Below the pieces are notes generated by a model. It had not been told where the DNA came from. It was given only the letters and a program-made list of their open reading frames with translations, and made no database searches. Shown one piece after another: positions 11,346 through 20,393 of a stretch of 64,000 nucleotides of DNA. Source of the stretch: Escallonia rubra (taxonomy: Eukaryota; Streptophyta; Magnoliopsida; Escalloniales; Escalloniaceae); the NCBI GenBank assembly GCA_033065855.1, contig JAVXUO010001311.1, positions 868,001 to 932,000 of the forward strand, given 5' to 3'. Both the position numbers and the translations under genes were made by a program. Numbering within the stretch: position 1 is the stretch's first letter; each line of letters begins with the position of its first letter.

Positions 11346-11655
11346 CTATTTACCGCCAACAAAACGCAGCGACAGAGAAGACGGGGATGAGATGAGAGGA
11401 AAACAGGGGAAAGGAGAAAGAGAGAGAAAATAAAAGAGACAGACATGAAAACATGGCATTTTGGTCCTAAAAAATCAGGTTTTGGGCACCATATGGTTCC
11501 CTCCAAAAAACACAGCTAGTTTGGATGTTTTCCGTTAACTGTGCCCATTTTCTTAAACTGTGAGGGGGTTTAGTGCTTAAGTTTAAAGTGGAGGGGGGTA
11601 AATCACACAACGTGTAAAGTAGAGGAGGTCATTCCCTACTTTCCCCTTATTTATA

Positions 11656-12129
11656 AGTAATAAGATGTATACATAAGTCTTGTTAAATTTGAAATGCAAC
11701 TTTATTACATATAGATTTTTACTTAATCATTATAATAACTTTCGAAAAACATGTAACACCTCAAAAACTTTTGAAGTTAAAGAATTATACTCATATATAA
11801 CATCTACCATTTCAAAGGAATACGTCATAAACTGACTGCTTTTTTAATTCAATCACAATCATATTCGTTATTTAACTCTTTATGGCATCAACATGATTAT
11901 TCTACTACTACTAGCCTAGAATCCCGTGCCAAGTATGAGACATTCAATTAACAGTGATTTATTTTAGTAGTCTTGAAATGCTAAATAAAATATATTGCAT
12001 AATTTTATAATTTTATGGTTACTTCAGCAAAAATAATTATTTTAATTTTTGACTTGAACTTTCTTGTAATAAAATAAATTTACCTTTCTTTCTGGTCAAA
12101 TATCAATAAGCAATGTCCTTTTTTGTGCA
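11656..12129. other. Intergenic AT-rich DNA with possible Helitron end
   Basis: No gene seen. Around 11911-11938 the minus strand shows a decayed hairpin with CACGGG followed by CTAG and T, resembling the Helitron 3' ends at 8605 and 39223 but with a poorer stem. Confidence 0.4.
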
Positions 12130-12398
12130 TTCCGTATTGTGCCACGGTCTTGCCATGCTTTCGATCAGAACCCTGTGGTCGTAAATTCAGTCGAACTTTC
12201 TGCATTAATTTGCAGCGTTCTGTAATGTGCAGTGGTCCCAATTTGTCATGCCTTGGATGAGAAGCCTGTGGTCGTAAATTTAGCCAAACTTTGAACTTCA
12301 GCTCAAAACATCACTTTCTGTGAGATCATTTCACTGCACGCTGGAATTGGCAATGAACAAACCTGTCTTGGATTTCACCTCCATCCTTCACTATATAA
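12130..12398 (+). promoter_or_regulatory. Promoter of UGT88 gene 1 with two internal direct repeats
   Basis: Two copies of a ~95-bp unit containing CCTGTGGTCGTAAATTCAGT and then C(A/G)AACTTT lie at about 12140-12215 and 12232-12300. A TATA box (TATATAA, 12392-12398) lies 92 bases before the start codon, followed by a CT/CA-rich leader. The same block precedes UGT88 gene 2 (17411-17649), so it was duplicated with the gene. Confidence 0.7.
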
Positions 12399-12489
12399 CT
12401 GTTGCACAAGATTGATTCATTTCTAGTGTTATCCACCTCCACCCCCCCCCCCATCTCTCTCTCTCACTCACACACACACACAAGCAAAT

Positions 12490-13893
12490 ATGAAGGATGT
12501 TATTGTTTTGTATCCATCTCCAGGTATAGGACACCTGGTTTCCATGGTGGAGCTGGGGAAGCTAATCCTCAATCACCAACCTTCAATCTCCATTATCATT
12601 TTCTTCACAAGCTCGCCATACGATACTGGCAAAACGGCACCGTATATTAGCCGTGTTGCCGCCACCACCCCTTCAATCACCTTCCACAACCTCCCAACCG
12701 TCACTCTTCCTCCCAACTCCTCTTACGGAGCGGTGGACCAACTCTTTGGACTCCCTCGACTGAACAACCCAGACGTCCATCAAGCCCTTCAAACCATCTC
12801 CCAGACATCAGGTCTCAAAGCCTTCATTATCGACTTCTTCTGTGATGCCGCTTTTGAAGTCTCTACGAGCCTTGGCGTACCCACTTACTACTTCTTTACC
12901 TCCGGTGCATCAGCCCTTTCAATGTTCCTATACCTAACAACTCTCGACAAAACCACCACCGGAAGCATCAAAGATCTCAAAGATTATATCGAGTTTCCAG
13001 GCACACCGCCAATATTTCCTACAGACTTGGCTGAACCTTTGTTCGACAGACACAGTACGGCCTATAAGAGGTTCATAGACACGGCAGCCCACATGGCCAA
13101 ATCGTCTGGCATCATAGCTAACACGTTTGAATCTCTCGAACCAAGAGCAGTTAAAGCAATATCCGAAGGACTATGCGTTCCAGACGCGCCAACTCCACCG
13201 GTTTATTGTGTTGGACCTTTGATTGCTAGTAGTGATCAAGCCAGTGATGAGCAGGGGTGTTTGAGTTGGCTTAGCTCACAACCGAGTAAAAGCGTTGTGT
13301 TCCTGTGCTTTGGTAGCATGGGATTGTTCAAGGCAGAGCAGTTAACGGAGATGGCAGTTGGGTTAGAGAACAGCGGTCACAGGTTCTTGTGGGTGGTGCG
13401 TAGTCCACCACCCACAGATGATCAGGCCAAGCACCCTTCAGCACTACCGGAGCCAAATTTGGATACATTGTTACCCAAAGGCTTCTTGGATAGAACCAGA
13501 AACAGGGGCCTTGTTGTGAAGTCGTGGGCACCACAACTGGCTGTACTCAACCACGATTCAGTCGGTGGATTTGTGACCCACTGTGGGTGGAACTCCACCT
13601 TGGAAGCCGTGTGCGCGGGCGTGCCAATGATTGCGTGGCCGCTGTACGGCGAACAAAGGATGAATAGGATATTTTTGGTCGAAGAGATCAAGGTCGCTTT
13701 GCCGCTGGACGAGTCGGAAGACAGGTTCGTGAGTGCGGCCGAGCTGGAGAAGCGAGTGAGAGAGCTGATGGACTCGAGCAGTGGAAAAGCCGTGAGAGAC
13801 CGAGTTAGAGAAATGAGAGATGGTGCCAGGGCTGCTTTTCAGCCTAATGGTTCATCCGGAATTGCCTTGGCTGAGTTTTTGAAACAAACATGA
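12490..13893 (+). CDS. UGT88-clade UDP-glucosyltransferase, gene 1
   Basis: A family-1 glycosyltransferase of 467 aa in a single exon, normal for UGT88. It should transfer a sugar, most likely glucose from UDP-glucose, to a small phenolic acceptor in the cytosol. UGT88 members are known to act on flavonoids, chalcones and dihydrochalcones; the acceptor here is not predictable. The N-terminal GIGHLVS carries the catalytic His15, and IIDFFC carries the activating Asp115. The PSPG donor-binding box spans W346-Q389 with HCGWNS; box position 22 is Trp and the last residue is Gln, the usual UDP-glucose pattern, and not the Arg found in Lamiales UGT88D glucuronosyltransferases. Gly387 in LYGEQ replaces the Ala of its sister genes. 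The start at 12490 follows a TATA box and CT/CA leader and matches family N-termini. It is near-identical to the gene at 17731. Confidence 0.95.
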   Translation: MKDVIVLYPSPGIGHLVSMVELGKLILNHQPSISIIIFFTSSPYDTGKTAPYISRVAATTPSITFHNLPTVTLPPNSSYGAVDQLFGLPRLNNPDVHQALQTISQTSGLKAFIIDFFCDAAFEVSTSLGVPTYYFFTSGASALSMFLYLTTLDKTTTGSIKDLKDYIEFPGTPPIFPTDLAEPLFDRHSTAYKRFIDTAAHMAKSSGIIANTFESLEPRAVKAISEGLCVPDAPTPPVYCVGPLIASSDQASDEQGCLSWLSSQPSKSVVFLCFGSMGLFKAEQLTEMAVGLENSGHRFLWVVRSPPPTDDQAKHPSALPEPNLDTLLPKGFLDRTRNRGLVVKSWAPQLAVLNHDSVGGFVTHCGWNSTLEAVCAGVPMIAWPLYGEQRMNRIFLVEEIKVALPLDESEDRFVSAAELEKRVRELMDSSSGKAVRDRVREMRDGARAAFQPNGSSGIALAEFLKQT

Positions 13894-14025
13894 CATGAAT
13901 CACAACCCCAGTCGGCCCCGCAGTCGCCAATCGGGGATAAAGACGATTCTGACCGAGTTGATGGCCCGTTTCATTTGTCTTTAGTCTAAGCACATCATGC
14001 AGTAAAATTAATTCATATAATTAGA

Positions 14026-14402
14026 GAGCACCGAGTTGATGACCTGTTTCATTTGTCTTTGATAGGAATTTTTTTTTAATAATTAGAGAGCATGATTATA
14101 GAATTTTCATAGGGTTTCTTTTGCTAATTTTTTTTCATCTTTCAATAAAAGTCAAAACAACCCTTTATTCTAACAAAAATATATATTTCAATAAATATAT
14201 TTTCAGGAAAGCTGCTTGTTCATACGCGACTACTGAGTCTTTGACATCATTTTCTAAAAAGACAAAACAGATAACGCAGTATTGGATGATAGTCGTAAAT
14301 TTGGTCAAACTAATGCACGCCCTTTGAATGTTCATACACCACCGAGTCTTTGAGATCATCATTTTCTAAAAAGACAAAACAAACAAGGCAGTATTGAATG
14401 GT
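14026..14402. repeat. Downstream repeats of UGT88 gene 1
   Basis: 14026-14200 recurs after UGT88 gene 2 (19303-19480), so the duplication took the 3' flank as well. In addition 14221-14290 and 14331-14402 are direct repeats sharing GAGTCTTTGA and CATTTTCTAAAAAGACAAAA. Confidence 0.7.
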
Positions 14403-14525
14403 CGGAACATTGATTCAAGAAAGACGAGATATTTCAAACCGTCATTATTCTGTAGATACATTTGTAGAGCAAGCGTGATTTAATCAAAAGTTCAAACCGT
14501 TACCGCTTCTTTCTCTTTATGTGTG

Positions 14526-14821
14526 TGTTAAAGCATGATATACATTGTTTGGACTATTTTTTGATAGCATAAGCTTTTAGAGCTAATGATAACTTAACAT
14601 GGTTTTAGAATTCGATCTAGTTTAGCAAGGTCTTGAATTTGATTCTTTCAATTTGCATACTTGGTCTCTCTTTATAATAATGCAATTCATACTCTATTTA
14701 TCTTTGCACTTGATAGTGGTGTATCTTGATTTGTTTTTCCTCGTACGTGAAGGAGAGTGTAAAAAAGCATGATATCCATTCTCTAATAGCTTAAATTCTT
14801 AGAGTAAATGGTAACTTAACA
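14526..14821 (+). mobile_element. Decayed TRIM-like element
   Basis: Two short terminal direct repeats (14526-14599 and 14758-14821, sharing AAAGCATGATAT, CATT, AATAGCTTAA-like and TAACTTAACA) enclose about 160 bases with no coding content. A primer-binding-like TGG follows the first repeat and a purine-rich AAGGAGAG precedes the second. A related internal piece lies at 62130-62334. The layout fits a terminal-repeat retrotransposon in miniature; an old fossil. Confidence 0.55.
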
Positions 14822-14830
14822 CAAGTTTGT

Positions 14831-16467
14831 AGGATACCGTTGTTTGTATTCCTCTGCTTGTGTAGGACACATGGTTTCCATGTAGGAGCTGGGAAAGCTC
14901 ATCCTCAACCCACCTTCGATTTCCATAATAATTCTCACTACAAGCGGACGACATGGCACAAGCAACATGGCCCCAATACATTAGCCGTGTTGCTGCCTCC
15001 AGCCCTTCAATCACCTTCCACAACCTCCCTGCTATCACTCTTCCTACCAGCTCCTCTTACGGATTCATGGGCCTAGCCTCTGAATTCCCTCCACTAGACA
15101 GCCCCGACGTACACCTCACCTTACAAAATGTCACCCGAACAGTGAACTTAAAGCCTTCATCATCGATTTCTTTTGTAGTGCTGCTTTTGAAGTCTCTACA
15201 AGCCTTGCCATACCGACTCGCTACTGTTATACCTCGGGTGCATCAAGCCTTTCCGTGTTCGTATTCCTTACAACTGTTCATCAAACAACTATTGAAAATA
15301 TCAAAGATGTCAAAGATTATATCGAGTTTCTAGGCACGCCGTCGATACTTGTCAGACTTGGCTGAACCTTTGTTGAATAGAGACACGACGGCATACAAGA
15401 GCTTCATAAACATTGCAACCCAGATGGCCAAATCATCCGGAATCAAAGCTAACACTTTGAATCCTTGAACCAAGAGCAGTCAAAGCATTATTCAAAGGAC
15501 TATGTATTCCTAACGCGCCAAATCCACCTGTCTATTATATTGGACCGTTGATTGCTAGTAATGATCTAGCGAGAGATGAACATGAGTGTTTGAGGTGTCT
15601 TAGCTCACAACCGAGTCTCAGTGTTGTGTTTCTGTGCTTTGTAACTGTGGGCTTGTTCAATAACGAGCAGTTAAATGTGATGGCGATTGGGTTGGAAAGT
15701 AGCGGTCACAGGTTCTGTGGATGGTGCATAGTTTACCCACAGATGATCAGGCCGAGCACTTCTTAGCACCACAGGAACCAACTTTGGATACATTATTACC
15801 CGGAAGCTTCTTGGATAGAACCAGAAACTGAACTTTACTTAGACGTACTTGACAGGTACATGTTTCTCATGCCTATAGGAAAACAAACTTTTGCGCGGAC
15901 TAAATGACGAATAAGGTAGATGATCAGCGATATGCTTTCGGTACGTGGAACTATACGCCGATATTTTTGTATAAACCATATGCCATTGTGTGACTCATAA
16001 TGCTTGTTAAATAAAAACTAATCGTCTTTTTATCCCCAAAAAAAAAAGCCTTGTTGTAAAGTCGTGGGCCCTACAAGTGGCTTTAGTGAATTATGATTCT
16101 CTCTCTGTGGACTGTGGGTGCTTTCGTGACGCACTCTGCGTGTGACTCCACCTTGGAAACAGTGTGTGCTACCGTGCCAATGATTGCTTGGCTGTTGTAT
16201 GCCGAGCAAAGGATGAATAGGGTATTTTTGGTCGAAGAGATCAAGGTCGCATTGCCACTCGATGAGTCGAAAAACAGGTTTGTGAGTGCGGCCGAGTTGG
16301 AGAAGCGAGTGAGAGTTCATGGACTCGAGTTCTGGAAAAGCAGTAAGACACCGTGTCAAAGAAATGAGAGATGCTGCGGATGCTGCGATTGGAGTTGATG
16401 GATCATCCAGAGTTGCCCTGGCTGAAATCTTGAAAGAAGACTTTATGAATCCGACTGTCGCAAACTG
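14831..16467 (+). pseudogene. UGT88 pseudogene
   Basis: A decayed copy of the neighbouring UGT88 genes lies in the same orientation between genes 1 and 2. The homology starts at GGATACCGTTGTTTGTATTC, where the ATG is lost, and ends near GCAAACTGA. An early in-frame TAG arises in 'CCATGTAGGAGCTGG', and the reading frame changes several times: recognisable pieces lie at 14953-15180, 15548-15720 and 16093-16310. The PSPG region is present but altered ([20 protein letters not shown]), losing the HCGWNS core. About 220 bases of unrelated DNA ending in A10 interrupt it (15829-16048). It cannot encode an enzyme. Being more diverged than genes 1 and 2, it records an older duplication. Confidence 0.92.
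15829..16048 (+). mobile_element. Small insertion with A10 tail in the UGT88 pseudogene
   Basis: Compared with the intact genes, this stretch is foreign. It starts after ACCAGAAAC, ends in CTTTTTATCCCC plus ten A, and is followed by the resumed gene text CCTTGTTGTAAAGTCGTGGG. The A tail suggests a small retroposed sequence. I see no clear target duplication and no tRNA-like A and B boxes. Confidence 0.5.
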
Positions 16468-16726
16468 AGTCGGCCCTCACTTTGGGATAGAGACGAGTCT
16501 GGCCTAGTTGTTGAACTCTTTATAGTGTTTTAAGTCTTGTACATCATGCAATATAAACAGTTCATATGATGCATTTCCTGTATGGATTTTGGTCGTGTAT
16601 TGTGCAGAATGCTGTAGCAATAGCCTAAAGGTTATGGAGGCACAAATCAGTCCATAAAGTCACATTCTTCTAGACTGATGGCTTTGGTTGCCTGAAAGTC
16701 TCTTATGCCACACGAGAACTACATAC

Positions 16727-17305
16727 TTTTTTTTTTTGGTCAAGTACTAATAATATATACATAAGAAATTATATTACAAGGACCGGCGGGGCAAAACTCC
16801 ACCGTACATACTAAAAAGCAAAAGATGATTTATGCAACCCAGGGGGTGAACATAAGTAGTAGATACAAAAGTATCGAGGCTGACAGTTTTGGCTGACAAG
16901 TTTGCCACTAGGTTAGCCTCACGGTAACAAAAGACCAGTGAACAGTAGGGGACTGGTGGAGCAGCTTCAGGCAGTCCTGGAAGAGGGGGAGGTGCCATTG
17001 GTTGCATGTTGTGGACCTGTAGAGACAATTCCAGGTAACAAGTGAGTCGGATTCAACAATTCAAGGCAACAAGTGCAACAACTTGTTGTCCTTCCACTGT
17101 CGTGAGCGTGGGGTGATCGTTGCTCTGTGAAGCCAGCCTCACACGATCTTTAAGGACCACGTGGCCCATGCCTTCGCTGGGGTCACGAGGCCCAGCTTGC
17201 ATCTTGGAGCGCGCAAGCCAGTAGATGCAACTCGCACGCCCGATCTTGCGGAGTTGGATCAAGTCCAGCCACCTTGATGCCCTCACTCGAGTTACAGGCT
17301 CCCGT
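16727..17305 (-). mobile_element. LINE 3' fragment (RNase H domain)
   Basis: On the minus strand the translation includes VESDSLVTWNCLY and, in another frame, YREANLVANLSAK. These are the acidic 'ESDS' and terminal 'REANxVAxxLAK' blocks of the type-I RNase H domain at the 3' end of plant LINEs. The frame change between them, plus the missing reverse transcriptase, shows it is a broken, 5'-truncated copy. The plus-strand T13 at 16727-16739 is its poly(A) tail. TACATA at 16720-16725 and 17306-17311 may be the target duplication. It sits between the UGT88 pseudogene and gene 2. Confidence 0.7.
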
Positions 17306-17410
17306 TACATATTTTGGTGGTATACATTTTGTCATCTACGATGAACGTTTATAGGATCCTATATCAATCGTGAACTGATCCAAGTGTGACCACTCACATG
17401 GGGCTCCGTA

Positions 17411-17649
17411 TTGATTTGTAGCATTCTGTATTGTGCTATGGTCTTGCCATTCTTTCAATCAGAATCCTGTGGTCGTAAATTCAGTCAAACTTTGAATCTG
17501 AATGTGCTATGGTCTTAATTTGTCATGCTTTTTGGATGAGAAGCCTGTGATCGTAAATTTAGCCAAACTTTGAACTTCAGCTCAAAACATCACTTTCTGT
17601 GAGATCATTTCACTACACGCGGATTTCACCTCCATCCTTCACTATATAA
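17411..17649 (+). promoter_or_regulatory. Promoter of UGT88 gene 2
   Basis: It repeats the block found before gene 1: two units with CCTGTGGTCGTAAATTCAGT or CCTGTGATCGTAAATTTAGC, the phrase CATCACTTTCTGTGAGATCA, and a TATA box (TATATAA, 17643-17649) 82 bases before the ATG. Confidence 0.7.
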
Positions 17650-17730
17650 CTCTTGCACAAGATTGATTCATTTCAAGTGTTATCCTCCCCCCCATCTCTC
17701 TCTCTCTCTCACACACACACACAAGCAAAT

Positions 17731-19131
17731 ATGAAGGATGTCATTGTTTTGTATCCATCTCCAGGTATAGGACACCTGGTTTCCATGGTGGAGCTGGGGA
17801 AGCTCATCCTCAATCACCAACCTTCAATCTCCATCATCATTCTCTTCACAAGCTCGCCATACGATACCGGCAAAACGGCACCGTATATTAGCCGTGTTGC
17901 CGCCACCACCCCTTCAATCACCTTCCACAACCTCCCAACCGTCACTCTTCCTCCCAACTCCTCTTACGGAACGGTGGACCAACTATTGGGACTCCCTCGA
18001 CTGAACAACCCTAACGTCCATCAAGCCCTTCAAACCATCTCCCAGACATCAAGTCTCAAAGCCTTCTTTATCGACTTCTTCTGTGATGCCGCTTTTGAAG
18101 TCTCTACGAGCCTTGGCATACCCACTTACTACTTCTATACCTCCGGTGCATCAGGCCTTTCAGCGTTCCTGTACCTAACAACTCTCGACAAAACCACCAC
18201 CGGAAGCATCAAAGATCTCAAAGATTATATCGAGTTTCCAGGCACACCGCCAATATTTCCTACAGACTTGGCTGAACCTTTGTTCGACAGACACAGTACG
18301 GCCTATAAGAGGTTCATAGACACGGCAGCCCACATGGCCAAATCGTCTGGAATAATAGCTAACACGTTTGAATCACTCGAACCAAGAGCAATTAAAGCAA
18401 TATCCGAAGGACTATGCGTTCCAGACGCGCCAACTCCACCGGTTTATTATGTTGGACCTTTGATTGCTAGTAATGATCAAGCCAGTGATGAGCAGGGGTG
18501 TTTGAGTTGGCTTAGCTCACAACCGAGTCAAAGCGTTGTGTTCCTGTGCTTTGGCAGCATGGGATTGTTCAAGGCAGAGCAGTTAACGGAGATGGCAGTT
18601 GGGTTAGAGAACAGCGGTCACAGGTTCTTGTGGGTGGTGCGTAGTCCACCACCTACAGATGATCAGGCCAAGCACCCTTCAGCGCTACCGGAGCCAAATT
18701 TGGATACATTGTTACCCAAAGGCTTCTTGGATAGAACCAGAAACAGGGGCCTTGTTGTAAAGTCGTGGGCTCCACAACTGGCTGTGCTAAACCACGATTC
18801 AGTAGGTGGATTTGTGACCCACTGTGGGTGGAACTCCACCTTGGAAGCCGTGTGCGCCGGCGTGCCGATGATTGCGTGGCCGCTGTACGCCGAGCAAAGG
18901 ATGAACAGGATATTTTTGGTGGAAGAGATCAAGGTCGCTTTGCCGCTGGACGAGTCGGAAGACAGGTTCGTGAGTGCGGCCGAGCTGGAGAAGCGAGTGA
19001 GGGAGCTGATGGACTCGAGCAGTGGAAAAGCCGTGAGAGAGCGAGTTAGAGAAATGAGAGATGGTGCCAGGGCTGCTACTCAGCCTAATGGTTCATCCAG
19101 AATTGCCTTGGCTGAGCTGCTGAAACAATGA
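17731..19131 (+). CDS. UGT88-clade UDP-glucosyltransferase, gene 2
   Basis: 466 aa, single exon, near-identical to gene 1. It should have the same cytosolic glucosyl-transfer role and possibly the same acceptors. The catalytic dyad is His15 (GIGHLVS) and Asp115 (FFIDFFC). The PSPG box spans W346-Q389, with HCGWNS and the usual LYAEQ ending. Differences from gene 1 cluster at 80-110 (TVDQLLG, NPNVHQ) and at the C-terminus. An in-frame leader upstream (from a TTG at 17653) has no ATG and reads through the CT/CA tract, so I place the start at the ATG at 17731, which aligns exactly with gene 1. The spacing from gene 1 is 5241 bases start to start. Shared promoter and 3' flank show a segmental tandem duplication. 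Confidence 0.95.
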   Translation: MKDVIVLYPSPGIGHLVSMVELGKLILNHQPSISIIILFTSSPYDTGKTAPYISRVAATTPSITFHNLPTVTLPPNSSYGTVDQLLGLPRLNNPNVHQALQTISQTSSLKAFFIDFFCDAAFEVSTSLGIPTYYFYTSGASGLSAFLYLTTLDKTTTGSIKDLKDYIEFPGTPPIFPTDLAEPLFDRHSTAYKRFIDTAAHMAKSSGIIANTFESLEPRAIKAISEGLCVPDAPTPPVYYVGPLIASNDQASDEQGCLSWLSSQPSQSVVFLCFGSMGLFKAEQLTEMAVGLENSGHRFLWVVRSPPPTDDQAKHPSALPEPNLDTLLPKGFLDRTRNRGLVVKSWAPQLAVLNHDSVGGFVTHCGWNSTLEAVCAGVPMIAWPLYAEQRMNRIFLVEEIKVALPLDESEDRFVSAAELEKRVRELMDSSSGKAVRERVREMRDGARAATQPNGSSRIALAELLKQ

Positions 19132-19302
19132 TGACATGAATCAGAACCCCAGTCGGCCCTGTATATACTCAGGGACAGAGACGAGTCTGACCGAGTTGAT
19201 GACCTGTTTCATTTGTCTTTAGTCTAAGCGCATCATGCAGTAAAATTAATTCATACATATGACGCGTTTGTCATATGAATTTTGGGTCGTGAAATTTTGC
19301 AC

Positions 19303-19740
19303 CGAGTTGATGACCAGTTTCATTTGTCTTTGATAGGAATTTTTTTAATAATTAGAGAGCATGATTATAGAATTCTTATAGGGTTTCTTATGCTTTTTTT
19401 TTTTCTTTCCCTCTTTCAATAAAAGCCAAAACAATCATTTATTCTAACAAATATATATATTTCAATAAAGATATTTTCACGAAAGAGACTTGTTACTATA
19501 TGAGAAGTCAAAAATACCTTTATTTTTTAATCACAATACTCTTATTAAAAATAGGTATGTAATGAAATTTTTTTTTAAGTCAAAAGTCAAAACAATTATT
19601 AACTCTAACCGAAATATATATCCCAATAAGAATATTTTAAGAAAAGATGTTTTATATCATATGAGAAGAAATCAATAACACCCTCATTTTAAATGACACT
19701 TTAACTTAAAAAGGGTATATAATGGAAAAAATAAATTGTT
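19303..19740. repeat. 3' flank of UGT88 gene 2 with ~160-bp tandem duplication
   Basis: 19303-19480 matches the 3' flank of gene 1. From 19426 a unit starting CCAAAACAAT or TCAAAACAAT and ending GTAATG or ATAATG is repeated once at about 19586 with strong divergence. The phrase CATATGAATTTTGGGTCGTG also occurs twice (about 19273 and 19899). Confidence 0.6.
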
Positions 19741-20118
19741 ATAAATAAAAAATACTCTTACCCACCCTTAATATTTTATGAAAATATTAATTTAAGAAAG
19801 GATACTTATTTTAAGAAAAGAAAAGATTAGCCATTTAAATTCATACTTACTGTATTATATATGTATAGATATAAATATAAATATAGATGACGCATTTGCC
19901 ATATGAATTTTGGGTCGTGAAGTTTTGCACCTTTTCCGAATCGGTCCAAATAAGTCGTATATTCTAGTAAATAAAAAAATAGTGGGTTCGATAGTAAAAA
20001 AGAATAAAGACTCGCAATATCCCATTGCGTTTGTGGTTGGAATGATTTGCACCAAAAAAAAAGTTTGTGGTTGGAATGATTTCTATTACTTTCCTTTGAT
20101 CATCTTTTCAATGTGCGT

Positions 20119-20173
20119 GGGCCACCACCTACATCTTTTTTTTTTTTTTTTTATCAGGGCCACCACCTGCATC
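20119..20173. repeat. Poly(T) tract between 17-bp direct repeats
   Basis: GGGCCACCACCTACATC (20119-20135) and GGGCCACCACCTGCATC (20157-20173) differ at one base and enclose only T17 plus ATCA. This looks like the target duplication of a retroposed sequence of which little more than the tail is present, inserted on the minus strand. Confidence 0.6.
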
Positions 20174-20393
20174 AAACGTGCCAAAATGTTGGCCTGCTAG
20201 ACATTTGTTGCGTCAAAATCGAGAAAGCCACACCAGAGGAGAACCATTCCTATGCATGTGCCATCAACCCAAATTACACAGAACCTTCAAGAGATCTCCA
20301 AGTTTGGTACATCGACTTAAAAGTGGTGCTATAACCTACTGAATTCTCCTCTAAAGAGTGTCCAAGTTTATTCAGAGTCATCCCCCAATAGCG

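Larger units (their letters stand above)
9912..11646. mobile_element. Pack-MULE (Mutator-like element with captured host DNA)
   Basis: Terminal inverted repeats of about 110-120 bp start GGGGAAAGTAGAGAATGATC on the left; the right end, read inverted, starts GGGGAAAGTAGGGAATGACC. Both arms continue through CCCCCTCCACTT..., AAGCACTAAACCCCCTCACA and GGGCACAGTTAAC. Exact 9-bp target duplications TTATTTATA flank it (9903-9911 and 11647-11655), the length expected for Mutator-like elements. No transposase. The interior carries a piece of a CDKB1 kinase gene (10291-10555) and a GTGG-rich region with short repeats (10850-11345). It is a complete, non-autonomous, gene-capturing element. Confidence 0.92.

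Noticed and set aside
17653-17730. 26-codon N-terminal extension of UGT88 gene 2
   Set aside because: It begins at a TTG and translates the CT/CA leader. The ATG at 17731 matches gene 1 and the family.
20358-20393. 12-codon extension of the third UGT88 gene
   Set aside because: It starts at GTG; the ATG at 20394 precedes the conserved IVLYPAPG segment.
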